Shown: one piece after another, positions 22,195 through 33,542 of the stretch
How the letters are laid out: every line of letters starts with the position of its first letter
How positions within the stretch are numbered: position 1 is the first letter of the stretch
Source of the DNA: Lolium rigidum
Lineage: Eukaryota; Streptophyta; Magnoliopsida; Poales; Poaceae
NCBI RefSeq assembly: GCF_022539505.1
Contig: NC_061510.1
Location: 264,935,687 to 264,999,686, forward strand
Reading direction: 5' to 3'
Length of the DNA stretch: 64,000 bases
Notes under the pieces: generated by a model
Databases searched by the model: none
The model's input: only the letters and a program-made list of their open reading frames with translations
What the model was told of the DNA's origin: nothing
Made by a program: the position numbers and the translations under genes

Positions 22195-23205
22195 ATACAG
22201 AAACCCTCGCCCCCGCGCGGCGGCAGCGCACCGCGCCAGGGCGGCTCCCGGCGACTCCCCCTCGCGCTCCTCTCCTCCTGCACCCCCTCCCGCCACTGCC
22301 GCTAGAGCCGTCGCCGGGCAAAGTCCTGGTGGCACGGCGGCGGTGGACTTCCTCTGCTGTTGGTCTGGTATCGGTGGCGCCCGCTCCCGGACAACCTTGC
22401 AGCGGTGGCACGTTTTCCGGCAACCAGGAGCATGGCGTGCAGGCGACGACGGTGGCCGGCGATGCATGGTTTAGGCGGGTCCGATCTGGACCTAGATGGG
22501 TTCGGATGGGTCTCGATCTGTCCTCACGCTTTGCTGTTCGACGTCAACACCCGGTTGATCCAGGGCTTCATCCACACCATCAGGAGATCGGGGGCATGGC
22601 GTTGGTGGCTTCCTCCTTCGCCGGAGGTGGTCGACTGGTTGGTGGTGGCGAACGGCAGCGTGGGGACCGGCCGATCTGCCTATCAAAGGTGGCTGTCCTA
22701 GGGTTCTTCTTTTTCAAAGATGGTGACCTTCCTGAGGCCGGTCCTTCTTCATCTGGCCCGGAGTGATGAGTTTCGGAAGGCCCGCCAGCGAATGTAACAG
22801 TGTAACTTATGCCTGGAGTTTGCTGGATTGGGTGGTATTCCGACCGTTTGGTTATGGAGGGAGCAGCGCGAAGCTCTATTTTGTGTTGGTATTAGATGAT
22901 ATTCTGGTCCATAATGAAATTAGAGACGGAGAATATCATAATGGTTGGACTGGAGGACTAGCAATGGAGTTTCGAGTCCCTGTAATGTTGAGGAACTTGC
23001 TTAGTGTTCTGGTTTTTGCAGCAGCGGTATCCAAGTAGGGGCGGCAACACATGTTAAATTCAGAGTCTTACCTTTCAAGGTGAAAATAAAAGGTCTAGAC
23101 TTAATTGGTTGTGTCTGGCAATAACTTTGTTGAAGCCATTTGTTGGTGTTATGGAACCTAGGGTAACATGTACACCTGCTGCTGGCTTTAATTGGTTGTG
23201 CCTGG
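22195..23205 (+). mobile_element. LINE-like GC-rich insertion
   Basis: It starts GAAACCCTCGCCCCCGCGC and has a GC-rich body with G/T-rich stretches, and then phrases such as TTCAAGGTGAAAA and TTTGTTGAAGCCA, which resemble the noncoding parts of grass LINEs. It splits the thioesterase remnant. A poly-A tail and target duplication were not found, so limits and class are uncertain. Frames of 155 and 230 codons (22007-22474, 22074-22766) have no recognisable domain. Confidence 0.4.
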
Positions 23206-23599
23206 TAATGCACATTATTAAGATTTAAAAGTTATTGTTATTTATTTATCCAAGATTATTATTACATCATTAATTTTGCTTATTAAATTTTTTATTTAAA
23301 ATCAAACAACAAAGAAGTGTGACATCATGATCAACATGTTCATAGGATTGATATGGTTCTAGTATCAATAAACGTGCGTGCAGAGCACTTGGAAGCGGGA
23401 AGCAAGAAACTGAAAAGTTAACTGCGTTAGTGCTGGAGCATTCCGAGAATGAGTGGTTGAGCGGGTTTGACCACATATGAGAAATTTTAACCTAAAATTA
23501 TGTGTAGTTAGAGACTAAATTAGTCAAATAACCGAAATACTAGAAATTCTGAAAAAATAGAAAAAGAGGGAGTGAAAAAAATTAGAAAAAAAAATAGCT
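23206..23599. other. AT-rich unassigned sequence
   Basis: No gene or clear repeat end is visible here. Confidence 0.3.
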
Positions 23600-23811
23600 A
23601 TCATGGCCTTTAGTGCCGGTTGGTGTTACAAACGGGAACTAAACGTCCTTCGCCCCGACGCTCATCCGCAGCCCACGTGGAGGGGCATTTAGTCTCGGTT
23701 CGCAGCACACAACCGGGACTAAGGGGAGCCTTTAGTCCCGATTCCGTAATCTCAGTTGCAAAATTGGGACTAAAGGCCATTATCAAGACGGAATCCCCTT
23801 TTCTACTAGTT
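23600..23811 (-). mobile_element. CACTA transposon end fragment
   Basis: The right end CCCCTTTTCTACTAGT is the inverted CACTA terminus with the last bases changed. Inside are subterminal copies of CCGGGACTAA / TTTAGTCCCG at 23645, 23710 and 23730, the same motif seen next to the terminus of K at 33650-33830. No coding part is present. Confidence 0.65.
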
Positions 23812-23843
23812 GGTCAGTCCATCTCAATCGAGCATGGGACTCA

Positions 23844-24975
23844 GAGCATCTTCATCCGCGTCCCCCAAAGCGACCCTCAAACGGCGCCGGATCGAGCGTT
23901 TGGGGGACGTGTTTCCTTCATACCGCGTTTGGGGTACGTCGCTCCCCAGCTCGATTGAGATCAGGTACCAGTTTGGGGGACGTGTTTCCTTCATACCGCG
24001 CCCCCAAAACTTTAAAATAACGCTATATTTTTTATTTTAATAGATAGAAGAAATTTATAGGTACGATGAAGAAATAACGCTGTACAAATTTTCAAAGCGG
24101 TGCAACATAAACAAATTACGTATAAAAACTTCGAAAAAAGATATAAAAAAATTACATATAAAAAACTTTGATTTTTTTTAACTACTTCTTCTTTGATGGC
24201 CCCGCCTCGTCGTCCTCACGCTGGCGCTTTCTGCTCGTCACCTCTTCCGAAGAGCCGGTGTCGTTCGACGCATCGGAGGAACTTGTGTCCCCTTGGCATC
24301 GATGGTGCTCGCCGGCTGCGCCTTCGCCTTCGCTTTCGCGTCCGCATGTGCCTTCGCTCGGGCCCTTACTGCCATCGCCTCATCAGCCTCTTCCTCCTCC
24401 TCATCGGCCTCCCAATCCTCCTCGTTGTCCGGCGGCGGGGAACCATCGCTGCTAGGCATTGCAACTCTGTCCCACCAATGACGCCATCCCAGCGGCTTCC
24501 CCTCGTTGTCGGCATCTGATGGCAGAGAGAGGTTGCTCATTGTGAGAGAGGAGAGGAGAGATGAATGGCGTCGGCCGGTTGTAGATCGGAAAGCGCATAC
24601 GTAGGAGTCTTATTGAGCGCGGATGAACATCGGCGTAGATATGGAAGAGAGCGGCAGTTGCTCTTCCGCGGAGTTTGCGCTCCATTCTGGCGGTTCGCTC
24701 GTCGATCGACGCGGTTGCCACTGCAACGGTTCCCCATCCCGGCAACTGCACCGTCCCTAGGTAGGCGGCGGTTGAGCGTTCGTTCGTGAGTCACTGACGC
24801 GTCGGGCCCGCGTCTCTCGCCTCGCTTTTTTGTTGTGTCCGGCGTGCCCGGAGCGTCCCATGTGGAGCGGTGACGGATTTGAGGCGCTGGACACCGTATT
24901 GAGTCGCGTCGGATGGAAAGGTCCAGCGCACCCCAAATCCCTTTGAGAACCGTTTTAGGGACGCGGTTGGAGGCT
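23844..24975. mobile_element. Harbinger-like DNA element with terminal inverted repeats and a passenger ORF
   Basis: The left end GAGCATCTTCATCCGCGTCC pairs with the right end GGACGCGGTTGGAGGCTC (24958-24975) as an imperfect inverted repeat. The outside triplets are TCA and TGA, so a target duplication is not clean. Inside, the phrase TTTGGGGGACGTGTTTCCTT occurs twice (23899 and 23972). The element has no transposase but carries a minus-strand frame at 24182-24540. Confidence 0.65.
24182..24540 (-). pseudogene. Element-borne ORF: acidic, Ala/Lys-rich protein with basic C-terminus, frameshifted
   Basis: The frame starts MSNLSLPSDADNEGKPLGWR and has an aromatic WRHWWDRVAMPSSDG block, an acidic Glu run (about residues 42-52) and then an alternating Ala/Lys stretch that may form a helix. 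One frame ends at 24238. A one-base shift near 24290 would open the ending SRKRQREDEAGPSKKK and stop at 24182, a nuclear-signal-like tail. Proteins like this are common in wheat-type genomes inside the same kind of inverted-repeat element. No enzyme domain is visible and the function is unknown. Confidence 0.55.
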
Positions 24976-25004
24976 CTGAGACACTCCAGCGCCATGGCCC
25001 ATGG

Positions 25005-25289
25005 CTATGCCCTCACACGGCAGTATTCGAGTTCAGCTTCGAGAGGACAGCTGCATGAATTCAGGAATCTGCAAGCGGACACAACCATTGCACCATTCTC
25101 ATCTCGTATCATCATACCTGCTCCACCAGTACTATCAGTTACACTAAATGAACCATCAAAGTTCAGCTTAAAGCAATATGCATGGCATTGTAGTGGCCTA
25201 GCTAAGAGCTTAATTGATTTAAACGTACACGCATGATTCACATGTACAGGTGATGTATGCACAGGGAATCTAGATAGTTCATATAACAA
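25005..25289 (-). pseudogene. RNase H-like domain fragment (RVT_3 type)
   Basis: The minus-strand frame contains KLNFDGSFS, GGAGMMIRDENG and ACRFLNSCSCPLEAEL. The DGS aspartate and the EAEL glutamate are the first two acidic active-site positions of RNase H-fold domains found in grass LINEs and in related host genes. The rest of the domain is missing, so this is a fragment of a LINE or a LINE-derived gene. Confidence 0.7.
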
Positions 25290-25317
25290 TATATACGTAG
25301 CTGCTATTAGTAGCTAA

Positions 25318-26173
25318 GAGCAGGTCTAACAGACCCCCTAAACCACGCCGGACTTGTATAATTCCGGCGGTATACGGGGTGCGGGCGAAAATGGCCGTCT
25401 AGCAGGCCCCCTAAACGGTTCACCCCGTATCTAAAATATACAGGGCCCTGGGAATTTTCTCCTCGCCCCTTACTTATAGAGGGTGGAGGGGCTTGTAGGG
25501 GGTGAAAACTGCACTCTGCACCACCGGACCTCGCCGCGCCGCCGCCAAACAAACTCCACTCCGGCGACCAATTCCAGCCAACGAGCTCTAAATTCTATCA
25601 AATCTCTACCAATTTCTTTCAACCCATCAAGATTTCTATCAAATAATGAAAAAACTAGATAAATTTTGAAGCAAAATTCCGCGTTCTCCCACTCGGGCGG
25701 AGCTGGCGGGGACGGGGCGGAACCGGCGCCGCCGCGGGCAGGGCGGGTGCGCCGCGACGGGGCAGGGCCAGGGTGGCCATGGCGGCCTGAGGTGGCACAA
25801 GGCGACGGGGGTCATGGCGGCCTGAGGCGGCACAAGGCGACGGGGGCCATGGCGGCCTGAGGCGGCGCAAGGCGACGGGGGCCGCCCGCGGCCTGAGAAG
25901 CGGGGCGAGGCGGCGGGGCGGCGCGTGGCAGCAGCTCGGGGCGGCATGTCCGGTGGTGCGGGGCGGCAGGTCCGGTGGGGCGGCAGGTCCGGCGGCGGGG
26001 CTGCAACGCGAAGAGATGAAAAAAGAAGCATATTCCTCTTTTACAGTTTTCGTATACGGGGACTGCTAGACGGGAGGCGTTTTTATCCGGTTAAAAGTAC
26101 TCGCGTTTTATATACAGGGCCCTCTACACGTGTTTTACGGGGCGGAAATTTAGGGGGTCTGTTAGACATGCTC
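25318..26173. mobile_element. Harbinger-type non-autonomous DNA transposon with TAA target duplication
   Basis: The left end GAGCAGGTCTAACAGACCCC and right end GGGGTCTGTTAGACATGCTC are inverted repeats with one difference in the first 20 bases. TAA stands on both sides (25315-25317 and 26174-26176), as expected for PIF/Harbinger. The middle is very GC-rich and low in complexity and contains no transposase. The proline-rich frames on either strand (for example 25639-26031) come from this composition. Confidence 0.85.
25776..25882. repeat. 35-bp tandem repeat inside the Harbinger-type element
   Basis: Three units with CATGGCGGCCTGAGG at 25778, 25813 and 25848 are nearly identical and end in AAGGCGACGGGGG. 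Confidence 0.85.
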
Positions 26174-26262
26174 TAATAAGAGCAGTGATTCAGTGTACCT
26201 GCAACGGAATGATAAAAAGACTAAAACAACATGTCCATGTTCTAGATAAATGAAATTATGAA

Positions 26263-29200
26263 TTACATTTGTGTGCTAGGGACCTCGTCGATCCAACATG
26301 GGGTGTACGGAAAATATTGGTATTCTTGGTGTTCACAAGCTGGCACACCTTCGAAAAGATCATAGAATTTGAGCCGCATGTTGCCTAAGCATTGAACCTT
26401 GGAGTTATTCAAATGATAGGCATGTACCGTTGCAATCCATTCCTGTTCCATGAAGCTGCTTACGAATAAAATCTCTTTGTACGGGTGAAACCCGAGTATG
26501 TCACATCCATGGGGACGTTGTCCAACCAAGTCTTGGTTACCGTCGAAATCGTCATCATCAGAATTCCATTCAGAATTTTCTCCAACTATTGCTTTCTTAT
26601 TGACATCTGGAAGCTGAGAAGGAAATAATTCATGAGAGTTCATGTCTTGTAAGATCCAAGGACCATGAACATGTTGATCTATTGCTTGCACGCGCGTAAG
26701 GTCTAATAATTCACCCTTCAGCATCCACTTTGTTTGACCAAGCGATTCATCCAGGATCCAAACTCGAAAGACATCCTTACTTAATGATGCATAGTACACA
26801 CCATGTTTTGAGCTTCCAAGATGGGTCTTGGTATCCATGTTCATAGGTGGTTTAATCACACGGTACTTGTCATCAGACAAATCTATCCTGCAAGGTCAGT
26901 CCAAAGAATTAAGTAAATTGTTTTATTTGCGGTAAGCTTCGAAATAACACTAGCAATGGAATGAATCAAGTGGGTACCTCACGAGAAAATTAGTCTGGCA
27001 GTGCACGTACAGCGCTTGTCGCCAGTAGGCAGCGCCACATTTGGGCCAGCCGTAATGTGGCCGTGCCTCGGCGACAGACCCTGCACTATCACCTTCTCGA
27101 GCAAAAGACCTCTCTTCCCAACGACCCAACCTCGACGAGAAGACATTCAGTATCCATGTAGATGGCGGCCATTCGGATTCCTCCACCAAGGGATCTGCAT
27201 CTTCTGCTGCTCTTAGGAAGAGCAGACAAGGGATGCTGATCACCTGGTAGTGGAGGGACACCGTGGGATCAAAGGATAGATAGTCGTTGTAATACCAGAC
27301 GATCCGCCGGAGGTCGCACTACAACAGGTACCCAGATTGCCGGCACCTAAAAGTGCCGCTAATTCTATCAAAAGTGCCGGCAATAGTTTTTGGAGGCAGA
27401 AAAAAAAATGCTGTATTTAATCCAGTCGAGGTAGGTCTTTGCCGGCACTTTTCAGATAATGCCATTAGTTGTCTTTTCAGGCACTTACAAAAATGCCACT
27501 AGTTACTATTTTCGGCATTTTTTGAAGATGCCGCAAACTCTTTTTGGCGGCATTTTTAAAAGATGCCGTTGAATCTTTTTATCAGCACTTTTGAAAATAC
27601 CACCGAATCTTTTTGCCGGCACTTTTCAAGATGCCTTCGAATATTTTTGCCGGCACTTTTGAAGATGCCTTCGAATATTTTTGCCGGCACTTTTGAAATA
27701 TGCCTTCTATTACATTTGGAGGCTGTTTTCAACAATGATGTTAATTATGTTTGTAGGCACTATTGAGGACTGCCAATAATTATTTGCAGGCATTTTTTGA
27801 AACTGCCAAAATTCAAAACAAGGCAATAATCATAGTACCTTCATATTGCTTGGCATTCTGATCCAACACAGCGACATGATCATGCATTAAAATTACAACC
27901 AGACATCTAAATTACATGATGCGACCAATATTTGCAAGCAACATTGTGTCAACATGGTCTGAAACCAACATTTGCAAGCAACATGGTGTCAACATGGTCT
28001 AGAACGAACATTTCCATGTAGCATCTAAATTAAAGAATCTAATTACAGGATCTTTAACCCCGTGCATGGAGTTCAAGCATCTAACTTACAGGACCTGAAC
28101 TGTACTGCTTCGGAAAAAGACAATGATCCTCACCAAAAAGATAATGCTCCTCACAAAGAAGATGCAGGTATACTTCCAGTCACAGCACTTCCAGTAATTT
28201 ATCCTGACAAAAAACAGAGTAAAGCTTCCAATAATGCAAGTATGCATACACCAAATATGAACACATAGGCAAACAATATTCAGAGATTTGTTGCTCTACA
28301 TGAACAAAGCAGAACCAATAAATGCCACCAGAAAAGATTAAACAGATATGTTGTTATTTAATTTTGGTTAGAAGATAATATATATTTAAGATTAAGCAGG
28401 CCTAACATCCATTCACCTCAACTGTAAATAAAGCCTAACATATCCTTCATGGATAGGTGTTATAATACTACTAACATCTTTGGAATAAGAAATAATTGTT
28501 TCAGTTTGGTATCACACACAATCTCAACTTAAAACCATAGACTGAAACCTAATATTTGAAACATAAAATTTGCTTCATTTGTTTATGGGCCACAGCTTAG
28601 GGAAAAACATTACAGAGTTTGCAAGTTGTGACAAAAAAAGACGTGAACACTAACCATATTTTACAAGCAGGGTGTTTTTAAAGCCATATACCTCCTTCGA
28701 AGCGTAAGAATTTAGTGGACTGGACTCCACAAATCTCTGTCACTGCTCTCCTATGTCCCTCTGCACCGTAGTGATACGCAAAACTTAAATCACTGAGCTA
28801 ATAAAAGTACACAAGTACCCTTTGTACCCAAGATATATGACAGCCATATAATTCAAGATGCGATATTCGAATTCAAGTGAACAACCTATACACAAATTGC
28901 TCTAGCCTCTTTGAAAAAGAAACCGAGAATAAGGCTGTTGGCAAATGCCTCAGCTCTTCCTTTGTCTACTGTCTTCCTAGCTAGCTCTCAGGTTGTTTGT
29001 AGACTGTATATCATGCTGCTCCTGACTATATGAATTCAAGTGAATATCCTTATATTGGCAAATGCACATACGGCAGGTGCATATGTCAACTGCAAATTAA
29101 TGAACTTGGAACTGTCTATGATGCACTTTTACTGATCGAAAGCTGAAGGGCCCCTTGGGCACTAAAAATGCAGGGATGAGAGGTCTCACCGTGGGCGGCG

Positions 29201-32200
29201 TCGGAGGGCAGACAACTTGGTAGTCCAGGAGAGTATTGAATCTGGATAGACATAGATAAATAGCAATGGTAAATATATTATAAGGGCCTAGGTGCAGTAA
29301 GAACACTATCATCTCCAATATTATTCCATGCATCTCTTTTTGTCCCTCCTCTTCGTTTCCCAATATTGTAAATGAAGGCATACTATAATAAATAACCTAT
29401 GAGACGATTTCGAAATGTGAAGGCATTGACCTAATTATCTACATTGACCTAAATATCTTATGTGCTCGAGATATTTTGAACAGAAACCTGCAAACCGAGA
29501 ACACAGATTAATCTCAGTGGCACCTTGTAATTTTTTGCTTCTCAGTATTTCACATCAAACATATGTATAATGGGTAGAGCTCATCAAGCATCAGATAGAT
29601 GTATAATGGGTACAGACCATACCGCAAGATATTAGAACGCTGCATCCAGTAACCTGAACCAACAGTAGAGCTTGCATCCGAAGTTCCAGACCTTCTTTAG
29701 ACCATAATGTGCATGACACCACAAAGTACTTTACAAGTTCCTAATGAAATGAGACTTAATCAAAGTTATACAAATTAACTTTATACTCACATGTCTAATT
29801 TAAATTTAGACTAAAGCACCACATAAGTGCAAATCCTTTATGGCCGTTTGGTTATCGCACTGAAATGAAAATGCAATGGCTCAATAACCTACTCGTTGGT
29901 CTGGGCAATTATCCGGTGGCATTGACATGACTGTCAATATAAAAGAGGCCAAAGTAAAACTTGAACACAGACGAGGGTTAGAGAGAAACTCATACATAGC
30001 TAAAATTCAAGATAGTGAACGAACCATTTTTCAGCCCCTTAAGCATCAAGTACAATAAAAAAAACCATGGGAAATTGCCTAGCTACTAAAGAGGCATAGT
30101 GACCACATGCACAGTAATTAACCAAAACATATGGGTGCTAAAAACCTAAGTATCTCAAACATTCAAATACTGAAATAACCACCTAACAGAACTACAAAAG
30201 GAATTGGTTGCCTATCCTCAGCTGAGATGAGTGAATTCACATATGTCGTTCTAAGCTGATCATCGATCGTTAAACTGCTCTTCCTTCAAGCTGATGATGA
30301 AGGCCCTTAGTGAATAGACCATTTAAGGAAAAGTCCAGTTGTCCCATCATAGGAACAATATATGCATAACTGAGCCACGATTATAGCATTCTACCAAGTA
30401 CTCGTAAACGTGACACCAAGGATAACTATAGCAATCAACACTAACACGAAAGGTTAAAATCTTATGGATGTCATTAACCTGCAAGCTACCGAAAATAAAT
30501 CAAACATCACAACCTAACAAGAAGACGGACAGTGGAAGTGATCACATGATCACTAACTAATGGTTTTATCAGCAACGAATAACTACTAAGAAATGCAAAT
30601 TCAAATCATATTTAGGACCACTGATTTTGAATGGTTTTATCACATCCAAAGAAACACTTTTATGCATCAAGGAAAAACATTGGTAAAATAAAAGGTACTA
30701 ATTGATTATGAAAGCTACCAAAGGTTCACTTTCAGACATGAAAGGTTACAACATTCAGTAATGATACAAGTGCCACTGCCAAATTAATTTTAAATTTTAA
30801 ACATAATGATCAAACATATAGATTTGTTAACAGAGAAGAAAGTACAAAAAAAAAGGTAACGAATTTAGTTTGACCATGTCGTGCGGTAGTATATAGCTCA
30901 AGGTAATTATGAAAAATCATTTTAATATAGCAAGGTTCTTATGCTTAGTGGTTATACCTTTTTACAATATATGATCCTTTTTTTTCTCAGAGCGAATAGG
31001 AAAAGAATTTTCACTTTGCTTCTGATGCGTAATCTATGAAAGAAAATAAGCAAACACTTACGTCATGCTGCAAGCCTGCAACTTCATGTGTTCTTTTTAG
31101 TTCCTACTAAACACAACTGGATTAGAATCTGATAAAACTTCTGGCTCAAAATGGCTATGTACAATAGTGCCAGTGATACAATGAGCAACTACAAAGCTTA
31201 TCTAAAGGAAACCAACAACACGTGATGATCCTGAATAAGCTTCATAAGATTACTTCCTACTGAAGACCACTATTAAAATCATCTGAATACAGAAACAAGT
31301 TCCCGTCTATTTAGACAAGGCACGTGATACCCATAAAAACTAGTCTAAGAAAACCATGAGAACTACATACTTCAAAACCCATGATCTCTACATTATGAAC
31401 TCAGCGTGTATACCTTTCTTATCTGTTGAAATCCTCTCTACATTATGAAGTGCACATGTTATAACAGGTTATCAAAATACACCAGGTCAACTTCTTAAAT
31501 TCGTATCATAAATTGCTTAAGTTATTCCACGAATCCTAATTGGAAAGCTAGACCATCTCAATTACTTGTTCCATTTAGTAGTGCTAGCATCGGACAGAAA
31601 AAATAGACCTAACACTTCTCATGTCCTGCAGTTTGGTTCCAAGCACCATACACGTTTGATAGCTTACTAATTACAGAATTAAAACTGGAGCATGTGGACT
31701 AACTTAACGAAACTTTAGATCGCAACTAACTTAACCAAGCTACCAAATAACAACCAGCCGCACGAAATAGAAGAGGATACCAGGACTAACCAAACTAATC
31801 GGAAACACCATGATCTACAGCAGCAGCAATCCGGCCTAGCAGCGGCAAAGTCCTGTGAGGACCTTGAGGACAGGGATTGAAGACGTGGTCGATGAGGGGA
31901 ACCTGGAGGTGGTCGTAGGCGTCGGGCTGGAGCAGCCATGGTACTGGAGGTTGGAGCGGGGTCGTAGACAACGTGAGGAGCCGTAGTTGTTGGAGGGAAG
32001 CAGCCGGAGGCGCGACGACGCGGCCACGCCGGCGAAGACGAGCCGCACGGCTAGGGTTTGCCGTGGCGGCGCGCACGGGAGGACAGCAGCGTCGCGGCGG
32101 CGAGGAATTGAGGGAGAAGACCCGGGCGGAGCTGTGCCGGCGATCCGCGGCGGAGGAGGCGGCCGGCGACGGTCGGAGCCGTGGGTGGCGGCGGCGGCAT

Positions 32201-33030
32201 CGCAAGGGCGTGAGAGGGGACTCGAGCGAGGTCACCTGCGTGCGGGTAAGATGAGAGAGAAGGAATGGGAGATGGGGTCGGGCTGAGGACTACACGGGCA
32301 TAATCTAATATTCGGAGGGCTTCTATGCAAACGCTCATCAAAAAATATTGCCGGCACTTTTTGCTAATCAGCCGCTAATTAGCGCTACATTAGCGGCACT
32401 TTTCCAGCGTTGCCGTTAGTTACCGAAACTTTAGAGGCGCCTCATTAATCTGCCGATAATTAAGTAGTAATTAGTGGCACTCCTATAAAACTGCCGGTAA
32501 ACCTAACATTAGAGGCTGAATTGCAAAGTGCCGGGCACCAAAGTGCCGGCAATACTAACACGTGAGGTAGTGTCGGCGAGGGGCCTCTGGGGAGTGCTCA
32601 GAACACTCCAGCGCCGCGTGGCAGGGTTAACGACGTACGTGTAGGTCAGGAGAAGACCATTGCAGTGGTCTCGAACGAAATAGTCCGCGTTGTCGAACGG
32701 GTCGGCGTCGGATACCTCGCCGAAGGGATATTCCGTGGGGGGCAAGAAGTCCTGCAGCTTCGTGTTGATGGTAGCACCGGCCACGGAAGTGGGGCGGCGG
32801 GAGAAGAACTCCGGGCATCCGTGGCACTCGAGCTGGATGAAGATGCCGGCGAGCGAGAGCGGAAGAAGGTCCGAGCGCAGGAGGCTGCGCTCGTCGATGA
32901 CGCGGCGCCAGGCCCTGCGGACGCAGCGGGACGCGGCGAGGTGGCGCGGGGGGAGGCGGCGGAGGACGTCGGCGAGCAGGTCGTCGGGCAGCTGCAGGTC
33001 GTCGCGATCTCGCAGCCGCACGCGTTCCAT
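26263..33030 (-). pseudogene. F-box protein gene split by a CACTA transposon
   Basis: Exon pieces are 33030-32573, 27313-26978 and 26887-26263. Without the CACTA insertion and one TCG copy they give 1419 bases, an open frame of 472 codons. The start is MERVRLRDRD in the context GCCATGG. Residues 13-52 are an F-box (LPDDLLADVLRRLPPRHLA, then CVRRAWRRVI), the SKP1-binding part of SCF ubiquitin ligases. The rest is the variable substrate-binding part, with NPATRRW before the insertion and DLRRIVWYYNDYL directly after it. The intron 26977-26888 has GT-AG ends. The CACTA element sits in codon 153, so the present transcript would stop or be mis-spliced soon after. It may still be expressed if the element is spliced out, but no suitable splice sites are at its ends. 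Confidence 0.85.
27317..32572. mobile_element. CACTA transposon (5256 bp), non-autonomous, inside the F-box exon
   Basis: The left end CACTACAACAGGTACCCAGA and the inverted right end CACTACCTCACGTGTTAGTA both lead into TTGCCGGCAC. The triplet TCG flanks both ends (27314-27316, 32573-32575), the 3-bp duplication typical for CACTA. Subterminal repeats around TGCCGGCACTTTTGAA.ATGCC fill 27340-27760 and 32340-32560. The inside (27800-31700) is AT-rich without a transposase frame. Positions 31800-32290 form a GC-rich island with overlapping frames on both strands; it may be a captured promoter and exon. Confidence 0.9.
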
Positions 33031-33134
33031 GGCTGATCGATCCGGTACGTGTGGTATGTATATCTGCAGGAAGACCGGTACGGTACGCAATGAAAAGTAA
33101 CAAACCCTATATATTCCAGCTCCTCTCCATTCTG

Positions 33135-33542
33135 AACAAAAGAATCCAGTTTTCCCTGACCCATCTTCTGCCGAAACTAGAGCGCTTCGGGATGGTTTTG
33201 GTCCAGCTGCAGCTATTTACGAGGAGTGTTCGATGCTTTGTCATAGTTTTGTAGAGGTGGTGTTCTCTCATTGTCCTAGAGAAGCTAACATGGCAGCACA
33301 TGTTTTAGCTAGATCCTCGGAGGGACCAGAGTCAATTTTCTGGCTCGATGATCCCCCTGACTTCATTTTTAGTGTGTTGGCAAATGATATAACGATTATG
33401 TGACTCAAACAGCAAGTTTTTTACGTACTGTTTTCCTTACCAGGGTACCGAAGGGGACTGGAAGGTTTTTAATGAGGCGGCTTGCTTATCTTATATATAT
33501 AATGATTTTGCTTCAAAAAAAACAAAAGAATCCAGTTTTCCC
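33135..33542 (+). mobile_element. 5'-truncated LINE insertion with 22-bp target duplication
   Basis: AACAAAAGAATCCAGTTTTC plus CC is present at 33135-33156 and again at 33521-33542. Between them 364 bases end in a run of A, as expected for target-primed insertion of a truncated LINE. The insert carries the last part of an RNase H-like domain (33200-33403). It lies 105 bases upstream of the F-box start codon. Confidence 0.9.
33200..33403 (+). pseudogene. C-terminal RNase H-like fragment of a LINE
   Basis: The frame reads IYEECSMLCHSF, then HCPREANMAAHVLAR and FWLDDPPDFI, ending at TGA 33401-33403. The REAN..AH.LAR block is the last conserved block of the RVT_3-type RNase H domain. The N-terminal half is missing because the element is truncated. 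The complementary half at 25005-25289 is from a different copy on the other strand. Confidence 0.75.

Noticed and set aside
22074..22766. 230-codon plus-strand frame with overlapping frames of 155 codons on both strands
   Set aside because: It lies in GC-rich LINE-like sequence; three frames are open at once and none shows a domain.
25639..26031. 130-codon proline-rich minus-strand frame
   Set aside because: It is produced by the GC-rich tandem repeats of the Harbinger-type element.
31795..32235. 146-codon minus-strand frame in the CACTA element
   Set aside because: It has low-complexity Arg/Pro/Ser composition from GC-rich DNA, with competing frames on the plus strand.
32665..33100. Plus-strand frames of 123 and 136 codons
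   Set aside because: They are the antisense shadow of the F-box exon.
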